A stretch of 55,597 nucleotides of DNA from a virus: the IMG/VR virus record IMGVR_UViG_3300014838_000025, positions 1-55,597 of that record. One strand, 5' to 3'. A program made the position numbers and the translations under genes. Positions 14,802 through 21,942 of the stretch are shown here, in pieces (position 1 is the first letter of the stretch; the number at the start of each line of letters is the position of its first letter). The notes below the pieces were generated by a model. That model was given only the letters and a program-made list of their open reading frames with translations. It had not been told where the DNA came from and did no database searches.

Positions 14802-14879
14802 TGGCGTTCCTGATCGGATTTGAACCGATGTTCCCGCGCTGAGAACGCAGTTGCCTAAGCCGGACTAGCAGACAGGAAC
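14802..14879 (-). tRNA. tRNA-Glu (CTC)
   Basis: Acceptor GTTCCTG/CAGGAAC, D stem TGC/GCA, anticodon arm CTGCG-TTCTCAG-CGCGG, T arm ATCGG/CCGAT, G73 and CCA. Confidence 0.87.
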
Positions 14880-14883
14880 GCAA

Positions 14884-14961
14884 TGGTAGGGTAGATGAGA
14901 ATTGAACTCATATTGTCCTGAGTGAAAGTCAGGGTTCCTATTCCATTTAGAAGACTACCCC
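14884..14961 (-). tRNA. tRNA-Glu (TTC)
   Basis: Acceptor GGGGTAG/CTACCCT (one G-U pair), anticodon arm CCTGA-CTTTCAC-TCAGG, T arm ATGAG/CTCAT, A73 and CCA. Confidence 0.87.
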
Positions 14962-14967
14962 AAAACT

Positions 14968-15077
14968 TTTTGCAGTGAGCAGGTTTTGTGTCCCTGCCTT
15001 AGAGCGTAAGTAGGTGTTTCACCATCCCCCGCGTAGCTTGCTTTCGCATTCTCAGCCGTAAGACCGTCACTGCAAAA
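14968..15077 (-). ncRNA. Unidentified 110-nt structured RNA
   Basis: Ends TTTTGCAGTGA and TCACTGCAAAA pair over 11 bp. Inside are a D-arm-like TCT..GG..AGA hairpin, TGC-GAAA-GCA, GGTG-AAA-CACC, and a GCAGG/CCTGC hairpin in the T-arm position. That last hairpin has a nine-base loop without TTCRA, and no CCA is encoded. It takes the place of a tRNA between Glu and Asp but is not a normal tRNA. Confidence 0.5.
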
Positions 15078-15079
15078 CT

Positions 15080-15155
15080 TGGCGAGGATGAGGAGATTCA
15101 AACTCCCGACTTCCAGCGTGACAAGCTGGCGCTTTTTCAACTAAGCTACATCCCC
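15080..15155 (-). tRNA. tRNA-Asp (GTC)
   Basis: Acceptor GGGGATG/CATCCTC, D stem GCT/AGC, anticodon arm CCAGC-TTGTCAC-GCTGG, T arm GGGAG/CTCCT, G73 (Asp identity) and CCA. Confidence 0.9.
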
Positions 15156-15160
15156 AAAAT

Positions 15161-15237
15161 TGGTTGCTAGGGTGGAAGTCTAATCCACTGATTTTCGACT
15201 TATGAGGCCGACGAGCCAACGTTGCTCCATCCCAGCT
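15161..15237 (-). tRNA. Initiator tRNA-fMet (CAT)
   Basis: Acceptor AGCTGGG/CCTAGCA leaves A1-A72 unpaired, the hallmark of bacterial initiators. The body TGGAGCAACGTTGGCTCGTC closely follows the bacterial fMet D arm, and the loop is CTCATAA. A73 and CCA. The anticodon stem TCGGC/GTCGA lacks the three consecutive G-C pairs of E. coli fMet. Confidence 0.82.
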
Positions 15238-15265
15238 ACAAAGCATATTACCGATACTTCTAAAA

Positions 15266-15356
15266 TGGTGCAAGTGGGAGAATTCGAATCTCCAGCGTTC
15301 CCGTAAGGAATCTAGTTTTACAGACTAGCGCAGCCAACCGTATCTGCCTCACTTGC
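15266..15356 (-). tRNA. tRNA-Tyr (GTA), class II
   Basis: Acceptor GCAAGTG/CACTTGC, D arm GCAG/CTGC, anticodon arm CTAGT-CTGTAAA-ACTAG, long variable arm as in bacterial Tyr, T arm GGAGA/TCTCC, A73 and CCA. Its 5' 39 bases overlap the HNH reading frame. Confidence 0.9.
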
Positions 15357-15797
15357 GTGTCGCCTTCTACTCCGTGCTTCACTGCGGCATAGTCGGCATT
15401 CCGTTTGAACTCCACGTCTCTTTGTCCGATCCTTCGTGAACTCAGAAACTAATGCAAAATGCTCCCCTTCACAACACCATGCCATGCCCGGAGGATCAAT
15501 TATTCGCAAATGAGCATTCACATCCATCTTCCGAAGGTCTTCCTTCGTTTTCTCTAAATGACATAATGAACATAACACTTGGGTCTTGGAAAGTTCTTCG
15601 TCTCTACGAACCTTCGACCATGACCATATAGCATGAGTTTCTTTTGTCAGTGGATCAATATGGTCGAGTTCTAAATTTTTTCTTGATCCACATCGAACAC
15701 ATTGCTTTCCTCGAAAATAAGATTCCCTCCGCTCGGCAATCCACTTTCTCTGGTAAGCCCTCATGTACTCCCGTCTTGACTGATAAGTTGAAGACAT
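15318..15797 (-). CDS. HNH-type nuclease next to tRNA-Tyr
   Basis: 159 residues. CVRCGSRKNLELDHIDP and later VLCSLCHLEKTKED give an HNH core with two Cys pairs. A second Cys set (CCEGEHF, CRLCRSEAR) follows in a basic C-terminus. The stop lies inside tRNA-Tyr, so the last 13 codons are tRNA sequence, consistent with insertion at or adaptation to the tRNA gene. Confidence 0.78.
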   Translation of the reverse strand: MSSTYQSRREYMRAYQRKWIAERRESYFRGKQCVRCGSRKNLELDHIDPLTKETHAIWSWSKVRRDEELSKTQVLCSLCHLEKTKEDLRKMDVNAHLRIIDPPGMAWCCEGEHFALVSEFTKDRTKRRGVQTECRLCRSEARSRRRHASEADTVGCASL

Positions 15798-15821
15798 GGC
15801 GGAAGTATATCACATGAACAC

Positions 15822-15909
15822 TGGCGGAGACGGAGTGAGTCCAACACTCAAGTCCTTTCGGCACGTCCGGGTTCAAACCGGGTGGGCTTTGCACATGCCC
15901 AACGTCTCC
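15822..15909 (-). tRNA. tRNA-Ser (TGA)
   Basis: Acceptor GGAGACG/CGTCTCC, D arm GGGC/GCCC, anticodon arm CCCGG-TTTGAAC-CCGGA, long variable arm, G73 and CCA. Confidence 0.9.
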
Positions 15910-15913
15910 AAAC

Positions 15914-16003
15914 TGGCGGAAGAGGAGAGGAACGATCTCTCAGTACCTTTTGGTACGTCCGATTTCGAATCGGGTGGGCTTGCCAGCCTTGCCCAACTCT
16001 TCC
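15914..16003 (-). tRNA. tRNA-Ser (CGA)
   Basis: Acceptor GGAAGAG/CTCTTCC, anticodon arm CCCGA-TTCGAAA-TCGGA, long variable arm, G73 and CCA. The T loop is ATCGTTC (54/58 exchanged). Confidence 0.9.
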
Positions 16004-16004
16004 G

Positions 16005-16093
16005 TGGCGGAAGTGGACGGGTACGATCCGTCATGTCCCTTTCGGGTACGCCTGCTTTCCAGACAGGTGAGCCACCAATTGCTCAACACTTCC
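16005..16093 (-). tRNA. tRNA-Ser (GGA)
   Basis: Acceptor GGAAGTG/CACTTCC, D arm GAGC/GCTC, anticodon loop CTGGAAA, long variable arm, G73 and CCA. The T loop is ATCGTAC (54/58 exchanged). Confidence 0.9.
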
Positions 16094-16098
16094 ATAAA

Positions 16099-16188
16099 TG
16101 GCGGAGACGGCTGGGTACGATCCAGCAATACCATTTAAGGTACTCTCGCTTAGCGGGCGAGTGCAATTTCCATTTCTGCCACGTCTCC
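16099..16188 (-). tRNA. tRNA-Ser (GCT)
   Basis: Acceptor GGAGACG/CGTCTCC, anticodon arm CTCGC-CCGCTAA-GCGAG (C33), long variable arm, G73 and CCA. The T loop is ATCGTAC. Confidence 0.88.
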
Positions 16189-16193
16189 AAACT

Positions 16194-16272
16194 TGGTGCC
16201 GATGCCCGGACTCGAACCGGGAAGCCGCTCGTTTTGAGTGAGCGAGGTATACCAAGTTCCCTTCACATCGGC
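16194..16272 (-). tRNA. tRNA-Leu (CAA) with short variable loop
   Basis: Acceptor GCCGATG/CATCGGC, Leu-like D arm, anticodon loop CTCAAAA over GCTC/GAGC plus an A-C pair, T arm CCCGG/CCGGG, A73 and CCA. The variable region is only five bases, whereas bacterial Leu tRNAs normally have a long arm. Confidence 0.8.
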
Positions 16273-16292
16273 ATAATCATTTTTCAAAGAAC

Positions 16293-16368
16293 TGGTAGGG
16301 GCGGAAGGACTCGAACCCTCAAAGACTGGGCCTAGGCCAGCCGTGTTTGCCACTTACACCACGCCCCC
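16293..16368 (-). tRNA. tRNA-Leu (TAG) with short variable loop
   Basis: Acceptor GGGGGCG/CGCCCCT, anticodon arm GCTGG-CCTAGGC-CCAGT (C33, G37), T arm GAGGG/CCTTC, A73 and CCA. The variable loop is short. Confidence 0.8.
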
Positions 16369-16373
16369 AAACT

Positions 16374-16448
16374 TGGAGCAGCGGGCGAGAATCGAACTCG
16401 CCAATAACAGTTTTGCAGACTGTCCGCTAACCGATTGCGTTTCCGTGC
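16374..16448 (-). tRNA. tRNA-Cys (GCA)
   Basis: Anticodon arm ACAGT-CTGCAAA-ACTGT, D arm CGC/GCG, T arm GCGAG/CTCGC, T73 (Cys identity) and CCA. The acceptor GCACGGA/CCGCTGC has three mismatches, so function is less sure. Confidence 0.75.
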
Positions 16449-16451
16449 TCA

Positions 16452-16528
16452 TGGTGCGGGTGAAGGGCATCGAACCCCTAGAACCGGGATTTTAAGTCCC
16501 AGATGTCTACCAGTTGCATCACACCCGC
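16452..16528 (-). tRNA. tRNA-Leu (TAA) with short variable loop
   Basis: Acceptor GCGGGTG/CACCCGC, D arm ATG/CAT with GG loop, anticodon arm TGGGA-CTTAAAA-TCCCG, T arm AGGGG/CCCTT, A73 and CCA. The variable loop is about five bases. It is the first tRNA of the island. Confidence 0.82.
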
Positions 16529-16532
16529 ACAA

Positions 16533-16556
16533 TAAAAATGCCTCCACTCGGGAGGC
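16533..16556 (-). terminator. Rho-independent terminator before the tRNA island
   Basis: Minus-strand stem GCCTCC/GGAGGC with loop CGAGT, followed by ATTTTTATT. It ends transcription from the tail gene or from the promoter at 16660-16688. Confidence 0.8.
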
Positions 16557-16567
16557 TCCGTCAGGAC

Positions 16568-16584
16568 AGTCCAAATTTTGGACT
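16568..16584. promoter_or_regulatory. 17-bp palindrome (copy 3)
   Basis: AGTCCAAATTTTGGACT, perfect, between a promoter-like element and the terminator 16533-16556. No gene overlaps it. Confidence 0.6.
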
Positions 16585-16659
16585 CAGACGAACGCCTCCC
16601 TGCCCGATGACAGGCTATACAAATCGGAACTGAGGCATAAGGTCTTCATCACGAAACCA

Positions 16660-16688
16660 ACTATCTCACGGCTTAGGCCGAGTGTCAA
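16660..16688 (-). promoter_or_regulatory. Sigma70-like promoter after the tail gene
   Basis: TTGACA, 17 bases, GATAGT, starting right after the stop of the 16689 gene. The transcript would reach the terminator 16533-16556 after about 110 bases, giving a short RNA, or read through into the tRNAs. Confidence 0.5.
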
Positions 16689-19600
16689 CTATCCATTCGG
16701 CATGAAAGCCATTTTCGCATATCCCTTGCCGACCACCTGCGGTTTGGTTTCAATACAACTTTCGTCACCCCAAATCTGGAAGTCCGTGGGCGAGGTTGCA
16801 ATGAAGCGAATCATCTTGAACGATACCGCTGGCAAGCGAACTCTCTGCTGGCTGCGAACCCCGGCGCTGTTCGGCAACGTGAAGGTGAAGAACGCTGTGG
16901 ATGACCCATCATAGTAAACATTTACCGTTATCACGCCGGTACTCGTAAACTCCCAGAAGCTATCCTTCGCAATACTGTTAGAGTCCTGTGAAAGCCGCAG
17001 CCAAAAACTGTCCATCACCTTCCGCGTTTTTGCCAGAGGCAGGGCTTTCAAACCAATCTGGTACACATACACGGCTGCGGACACGTTCCCAGTTATCAAA
17101 ACTGAAACTTTGTAATACTCAAAGCCATTTCCAGCATTCAAAGAGAAGTTAACCTTCTCGCGGATTACGGTATTTACGTTGCCAATCAACTGCGTTACTT
17201 GCCCATCCTCGAACATGAGAGAGACTGACACGTTCTGCCCATTCGTGTTTATATCGAGCGTCAGTTCTTGGAAACTTTTAGTCGATGCCGGATTCCCGAA
17301 ATCTGTGTACAAGGTTTGCAGGTTCATCGTGATCGGAACTTGTGTAAGAGAGCCTGATGTATTCCCCTCATCGTAGAACTGATCCTGCCTGTCGATGTGA
17401 ACCAGACCGTTCGAGTCGCCATAAAGCAGACTGTTTGTGTCAACTTCGAGAAATAATGATTGTGCATCAACGTCATCATTGCGCCAGCGTTTGTAATGCG
17501 TGTGCAAGCAGAGACGATGCCGCGCTTCGTCTGTTCCGATGTAGCTCACGTAGACCAGAGTGTTCCAGTACGCGATCCGGGTTTGCGAGAGTTTCGTCTG
17601 ATCGGACTCGACAATCGGACTTGAGCCTACCCCTTGGAAGATGAACTCCAAATCCTGCGTCAAGTACATTGACGCTCCGCCTGCGAAGAAACGTACACCG
17701 TCAATCGCTTGGTAGAACACTCCCTCTTCCGTGACAACCCATCCTAACGGAGCGATGCAGCCGTGCTTAGATGCGGTCGGATAGATTGTCGGACTTGCAT
17801 TTGCGTTGCTCCCCGGCGCTACTGAGAACCATCCTCCCTTCAAGGTTGAGACATAAAGATTACCCTTGATCGCAGCAATTACCGTAATAGGATCGTCAGC
17901 CGTGGTCACAGCTACATACGCCGCTGAACTCACGGCTTGAGGATAGTTTGACGCACTCCAGTACAAACTGTTCGGATTATTCGGATCACCCGCAAACCAG
18001 AACTGCCCGTAGGCTTGCGCCATGATCGTCACTGGTTGACCGTAATTTGCCGTGGCCGAAACCGTTTCCCCTACGGCATGGGTGTTCTGTACAAAGGCCG
18101 TGAAGTAGTTCGAGCCAAGCGAGAGCACAATCACTGTTTCAAAATTGTTGGCAATGGACCCGATCACCCCAATCGAGACTTGCTGCCGCAGAGAGATGCT
18201 TGCCATGCTTGTCGGATAGACGTTCACAACCTGATTCGTCGTCGCTATCCCCGTACTCAAATACGTGTTGACAGGGTTCTGCAACGTGCTCGTCACCGGA
18301 ACATCGTTGGTAAAAGAGATGATGTCGCTCTGCTGGATGTCAACGTCCGTTGACGTGTCCAGATACGTCTGCGGGCTTCCGGTAATCAGAACCTCGTCCA
18401 GCTTGCGGTAGTTGTCGCCTAGCGTTCCCCCTCGGCGGTAGATTCTCAGGCTCGTGGTCTGAGGATCAACCGTTGGAAATGTCATCGTCAGTTGAACTGG
18501 TTGCCGCCTTGGATACACCCAATTCGTATCGAGTGAAGGATTCACATTCGACATCACCATGCAGGGGTTTGACTCGGTTCCATCCACGTTGTTGTAGAAC
18601 GTGAACAGATAATCGTAGGCCACTCCCGCAAACGTGTCCGGCCCTGAGCCTCCAAATAAAATCAGCGAAGCTATATCGACCGTGACTGACGTGTTGTTGT
18701 TCATCACAATCGTTATCTGGTATCCGTTTACAGCACTCCAGTTGAACACAGGATCGTTAAAATCCGCACGGCCTGAGCCAGCAAAATCCGACAACTGCAA
18801 AAGCAGTGGAGTCCACGTATTCAACCCTGTATTCAATTCGGCAATACTGCTTGGACTGCTTACGGTTGTTGAACTTCCGTAGATTCCTAAAGACTCGTAA
18901 AGCAACGCATCTGTCGCGGCTGTCGTCGCCTCTGTGGTGTTGCTGCTTGCCGTGTCGAGAAGATTTTGCAGCGGCCCCTGAGCAATCACCTTGTAAAAAT
19001 AGTCCGAGTTGAAGGTTCCATCCCCACAATCAAACTTGAGAGTGATCGACTGAATCTGCGATGGATCGAATGCAGGCGTAGTCCCTGACGGAGCACCCAG
19101 CCACAAGCCGATGTAGTCCTCCATATTCAGAGTCGTCGGCCATCCGGCTATCGGAAACCCTACAAACGAATTTGTAATCGTTGCCGTGGTCGATGGAGCA
19201 ATGACCGCCTGATTTCCACGAAGTTGAACATTTTGTCCGATAATATGTGTTTTCGTGAAGTTGGCAATAAAGCCTGTCTCTGTCACCCCTAGAACCAAAA
19301 CATACTCAGCATTTGTCGAAACGAATCCGACCGCTAGATATTGGAACAATCCAATCGCTTGCGGATTTGCAACTGACACAGCCTGAATACCCGGAACCGT
19401 AACAGCCGAAGTGAGCGTTGTGCCAACTAGAATGTTGTTTGGATTGAACGTCGTCACGCCTGAAGTCGTGTAGGTAGAACTTACGTAGTAATCCAGAACA
19501 ATCAGATCGGGATTAAGAGCCTCAGCCGCCACAGGGTATTGCGGTTGGAAGATTCCCATCTGCTGCGGTGCTGCTAGAGTTCCGTTGTCCTTTTTCATGC

Positions 19601-19976
19601 CCCCTAAATCTGCCCAAAAAATATAGGGGGTTCCGCTGATGGGAGTTGGGGAATCGTTCTGCGACTGCCACGGGTTTCCGCTCATGCTCGATGAGATTTG
19701 AGCATACGCGCCATTCCCGGCTGCGGGCCTCCGGTACAGTCCCGTACCGCTGCCAGCATAGCGCCATGCGTTCCCATTCAACCCTGCCAGTTTTGCAAGG
19801 GAATGAACCTCTCCCGGCATCGGGTAAACCGTGGCTCCAGACTTGTTTACAAGAACGCTGCCTAATCTCGTTCCAATTGATCCCTCGGCCAGTTCCTCGC
19901 AGTTTGTGAGGGCTAAAAACGTACCTTCAGGCGCGGCATCGTCCACGTTCCGGGCGATTATGCCTTTTGAAGCCAT
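16689..19976 (-). CDS. Large tail protein (tubular/stabilisation-like)
   Basis: 1,095 residues from ATG 19976; an in-frame GTG at 20009 is an alternative, and neither has a clear ribosome site. The protein is beta-rich, low in charge and without catalytic motifs, with a long run of Ser/Thr/Asn-rich strands and jellyroll-like end segments. Its size and place, next to fibre and virion genes, fit a podovirus tail tubular B or tail-stabilisation protein. Assignment is by size, composition and context. Confidence 0.65.
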   Translation of the reverse strand: MASKGIIARNVDDAAPEGTFLALTNCEELAEGSIGTRLGSVLVNKSGATVYPMPGEVHSLAKLAGLNGNAWRYAGSGTGLYRRPAAGNGAYAQISSSMSGNPWQSQNDSPTPISGTPYIFWADLGGMKKDNGTLAAPQQMGIFQPQYPVAAEALNPDLIVLDYYVSSTYTTSGVTTFNPNNILVGTTLTSAVTVPGIQAVSVANPQAIGLFQYLAVGFVSTNAEYVLVLGVTETGFIANFTKTHIIGQNVQLRGNQAVIAPSTTATITNSFVGFPIAGWPTTLNMEDYIGLWLGAPSGTTPAFDPSQIQSITLKFDCGDGTFNSDYFYKVIAQGPLQNLLDTASSNTTEATTAATDALLYESLGIYGSSTTVSSPSSIAELNTGLNTWTPLLLQLSDFAGSGRADFNDPVFNWSAVNGYQITIVMNNNTSVTVDIASLILFGGSGPDTFAGVAYDYLFTFYNNVDGTESNPCMVMSNVNPSLDTNWVYPRRQPVQLTMTFPTVDPQTTSLRIYRRGGTLGDNYRKLDEVLITGSPQTYLDTSTDVDIQQSDIISFTNDVPVTSTLQNPVNTYLSTGIATTNQVVNVYPTSMASISLRQQVSIGVIGSIANNFETVIVLSLGSNYFTAFVQNTHAVGETVSATANYGQPVTIMAQAYGQFWFAGDPNNPNSLYWSASNYPQAVSSAAYVAVTTADDPITVIAAIKGNLYVSTLKGGWFSVAPGSNANASPTIYPTASKHGCIAPLGWVVTEEGVFYQAIDGVRFFAGGASMYLTQDLEFIFQGVGSSPIVESDQTKLSQTRIAYWNTLVYVSYIGTDEARHRLCLHTHYKRWRNDDVDAQSLFLEVDTNSLLYGDSNGLVHIDRQDQFYDEGNTSGSLTQVPITMNLQTLYTDFGNPASTKSFQELTLDINTNGQNVSVSLMFEDGQVTQLIGNVNTVIREKVNFSLNAGNGFEYYKVSVLITGNVSAAVYVYQIGLKALPLAKTRKVMDSFWLRLSQDSNSIAKDSFWEFTSTGVITVNVYYDGSSTAFFTFTLPNSAGVRSQQRVRLPAVSFKMIRFIATSPTDFQIWGDESCIETKPQVVGKGYAKMAFMPNG

Positions 19977-20054
19977 GATAAAATTCGTGTTTTTGTATGC
20001 GGCGTCCACACGCTAAGGATAGCGTGATGAATCTTTTGCAGCCACAGAAATCCG

Positions 20055-20525
20055 CTATCGGTCTAAGTCCTCTGGAACAACCAGATAGCCCTTCATCCAA
20101 GGAATTACCACAACTTTCAGGGCACATCGGGTGTACTGCGGTGGAAGCCTATAATCATTGCGATCTGGTTCAGCCCATATGTACTGCAAATCAATCGACA
20201 AAGGATGATCGACATTAAGAGCGCATAGATCGCTGAACTCTCCCGGCCCAACCAACAGAACATGCCCTGAGTATCGGTGACAGAAGTTTACAATCTCCTG
20301 CTGCTGTTCGATAAGGTTCTTCATTAGATTCTGTGTGTCAACCACATCGTAGCGAACCGATTCTTCTAAGTGGCAGGCATTGCATCGCAGTTTTCTCAGA
20401 ATCCAGAGAGCGAACTTTTGCAGCCAATGATATTTTCTGTCAACTCGGAACTCATACGTGGACGGTAGGTATGAAGTCTTTGTATTTCTGACAATCCTCT
20501 GAAATTGAACTTGCTGCTCCATCAC
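20055..20525 (-). CDS. Hypothetical protein
   Basis: 156 residues, starting at GTG 20525 or ATG 20522, both overlapping the upstream stop. It has a CNAC pair near residue 49 and a C-terminal half rich in Val, Leu and Pro. It lies between the tail gene and the glycan cassette. I do not recognise the family. Confidence 0.6.
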   Translation of the reverse strand: MMEQQVQFQRIVRNTKTSYLPSTYEFRVDRKYHWLQKFALWILRKLRCNACHLEESVRYDVVDTQNLMKNLIEQQQEIVNFCHRYSGHVLLVGPGEFSDLCALNVDHPLSIDLQYIWAEPDRNDYRLPPQYTRCALKVVVIPWMKGYLVVPEDLDR

Positions 20526-20755
20526 GGCTCCTTCACTTCCAAATCCGGCTTAATACCGCATCTTTCGAGAAACCGACGATCCACTTCCCCGGACGGCACA
20601 ACATGAAAACTGAACCCGCAAGACACGTACACGCTCATCCTGAAGCCTTCCTTCACGAGTTCCTGATTCAAGTGCTCTACGGCCTCCCTCGCGGCCTCAG
20701 ACACCATCTGCTGCCCTAACGCCATCCATGCAGAACGCTCTTGAACCGACATCAT
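20522..20755 (-). CDS. Hypothetical small protein
   Basis: 77 residues, alpha then beta, no motif. Its start overlaps the stop of the GT2 gene (20752) and its stop overlaps the next start, so it is embedded in a coupled operon. Confidence 0.6.
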   Translation of the reverse strand: MMSVQERSAWMALGQQMVSEAAREAVEHLNQELVKEGFRMSVYVSCGFSFHVVPSGEVDRRFLERCGIKPDLEVKEP

Positions 20756-21543
20756 ACCCGTCTCTCCTGTCGTACAAAATTTGGAATCACCCCTCTAAAA
20801 TTTATATCGTTCGTGGACTCTCCATAACGCGGGCTATCAACCCGGAATCCCCACTTGGATTCGAATGTACTTCGGTCAGCATCGGCTTTCGCCGTTTCCT
20901 TCGATCCTTCTTCTGGAGGCATCAACCGCCAATGAGCCGAACAGTAATGCCAAAACTGGATGTCGATTTGAATCCCCCGAATGCCGCACGCCGCCATCCT
21001 GAGCGCCATATCGCAGTCAGAAGCGTATAAGAAATACTTTGGGTCAAGATAGTAGCCGTCCTTCGCCATAAGAGCGTCGTAGGCCCATTTACGGGCCAAC
21101 ATCACAGACATGGGCGTACACTCACTGACGGCCTTAGATGTTCCGAACACCGGGAAGTTTTTCTCTCCGGTTGCCGAAGCCGTGACAAACCCTCGCGGCC
21201 ACTTCAACATCTCGGAATACATGTTCGGCGGGATAACCACATCGTTTGCCAATGAAAGAACGTAGGGATGCGTTGCAAAGATCGTTTCCAGATACTTGTT
21301 CGAAAGCAGGACTGGACTCTGATTTTTTTCGTGGTGAGAAATATAGAACCAGTGCGGGGAGTCGGTGTTGTTCTCAAAGCCTTTCAACCATGCAACCGTC
21401 TCTTCGTCCGAACCGTTGTTGATAAGAAAAATGTCAAGACCGCCCACATCCTGAACCAGTACAGACTCAAGCGCCTCTTTCGTCAGTTCCAACTGCTCCG
21501 GATTACGGTTGTAGATCAACATCGAAACCGCGTGTCTCATCAT
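20752..21543 (-). CDS. GT-A family glycosyltransferase (GT2-like)
   Basis: 263 residues. The N-terminus VSMLIYNRNPEQLELTKEALESV followed by LDIFLINNGSDEET is the nucleotide-sugar binding half of GT2 enzymes. SLANDVVIPP supplies the DxD-like position, and YASDCDMALRMAACG corresponds to the acceptor ED-type motif. It probably transfers a sugar to a glycan or protein in the cytosol. It belongs to the cassette 20752-25342. Confidence 0.82.
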   Translation of the reverse strand: MMRHAVSMLIYNRNPEQLELTKEALESVLVQDVGGLDIFLINNGSDEETVAWLKGFENNTDSPHWFYISHHEKNQSPVLLSNKYLETIFATHPYVLSLANDVVIPPNMYSEMLKWPRGFVTASATGEKNFPVFGTSKAVSECTPMSVMLARKWAYDALMAKDGYYLDPKYFLYASDCDMALRMAACGIRGIQIDIQFWHYCSAHWRLMPPEEGSKETAKADADRSTFESKWGFRVDSPRYGESTNDINFRGVIPNFVRQERRV

Positions 21544-21549
21544 CCCCTC

Positions 21550-21942
21550 CTATTCGTAATGGATGCTCATTGGCTGGCGATCCTTAACAATCATCAGACG
21601 GTAAAACTGATCTCCAAGTATTTCTTGAAATAACTTCACGGTTTCTTGATTTCCGTAGTCACAATCGTCAAAATGAATATCGATCCCCTCTCGGAGTATC
21701 ACCATTGCTTTGTACTTAGCCGAGTTTTGATATTCCTCCGTTTTCCCAAACCAGAAATCAGGCTCAGGGAAACCCCTCGCTTTCATTAAGGCAATATCGT
21801 TTCTGCGGTTGTTACCGCCGTCGTCACTGTGCCCTGTAAGGCATCCAACTTGATGATTAAGTAACTTCATTGATTTCATCAGTTCACGGAAAAATGCCAT
21901 ATGGCTCCACATCGTCCCGTCAAAATCAATGCTTATTTTCAC
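21550..21942 (-). CDS. HAD-like phosphatase
   Basis: 130 residues. DFDGT at residues 6-10 is HAD motif I with both aspartates; LTGHSD supplies motif II and IHFDDCDYGN motif IV. There is only a small cap. The substrate is unknown, perhaps a sugar phosphate given the neighbours. Confidence 0.8.
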   Translation of the reverse strand: MKISIDFDGTMWSHMAFFRELMKSMKLLNHQVGCLTGHSDDGGNNRRNDIALMKARGFPEPDFWFGKTEEYQNSAKYKAMVILREGIDIHFDDCDYGNQETVKLFQEILGDQFYRLMIVKDRQPMSIHYE

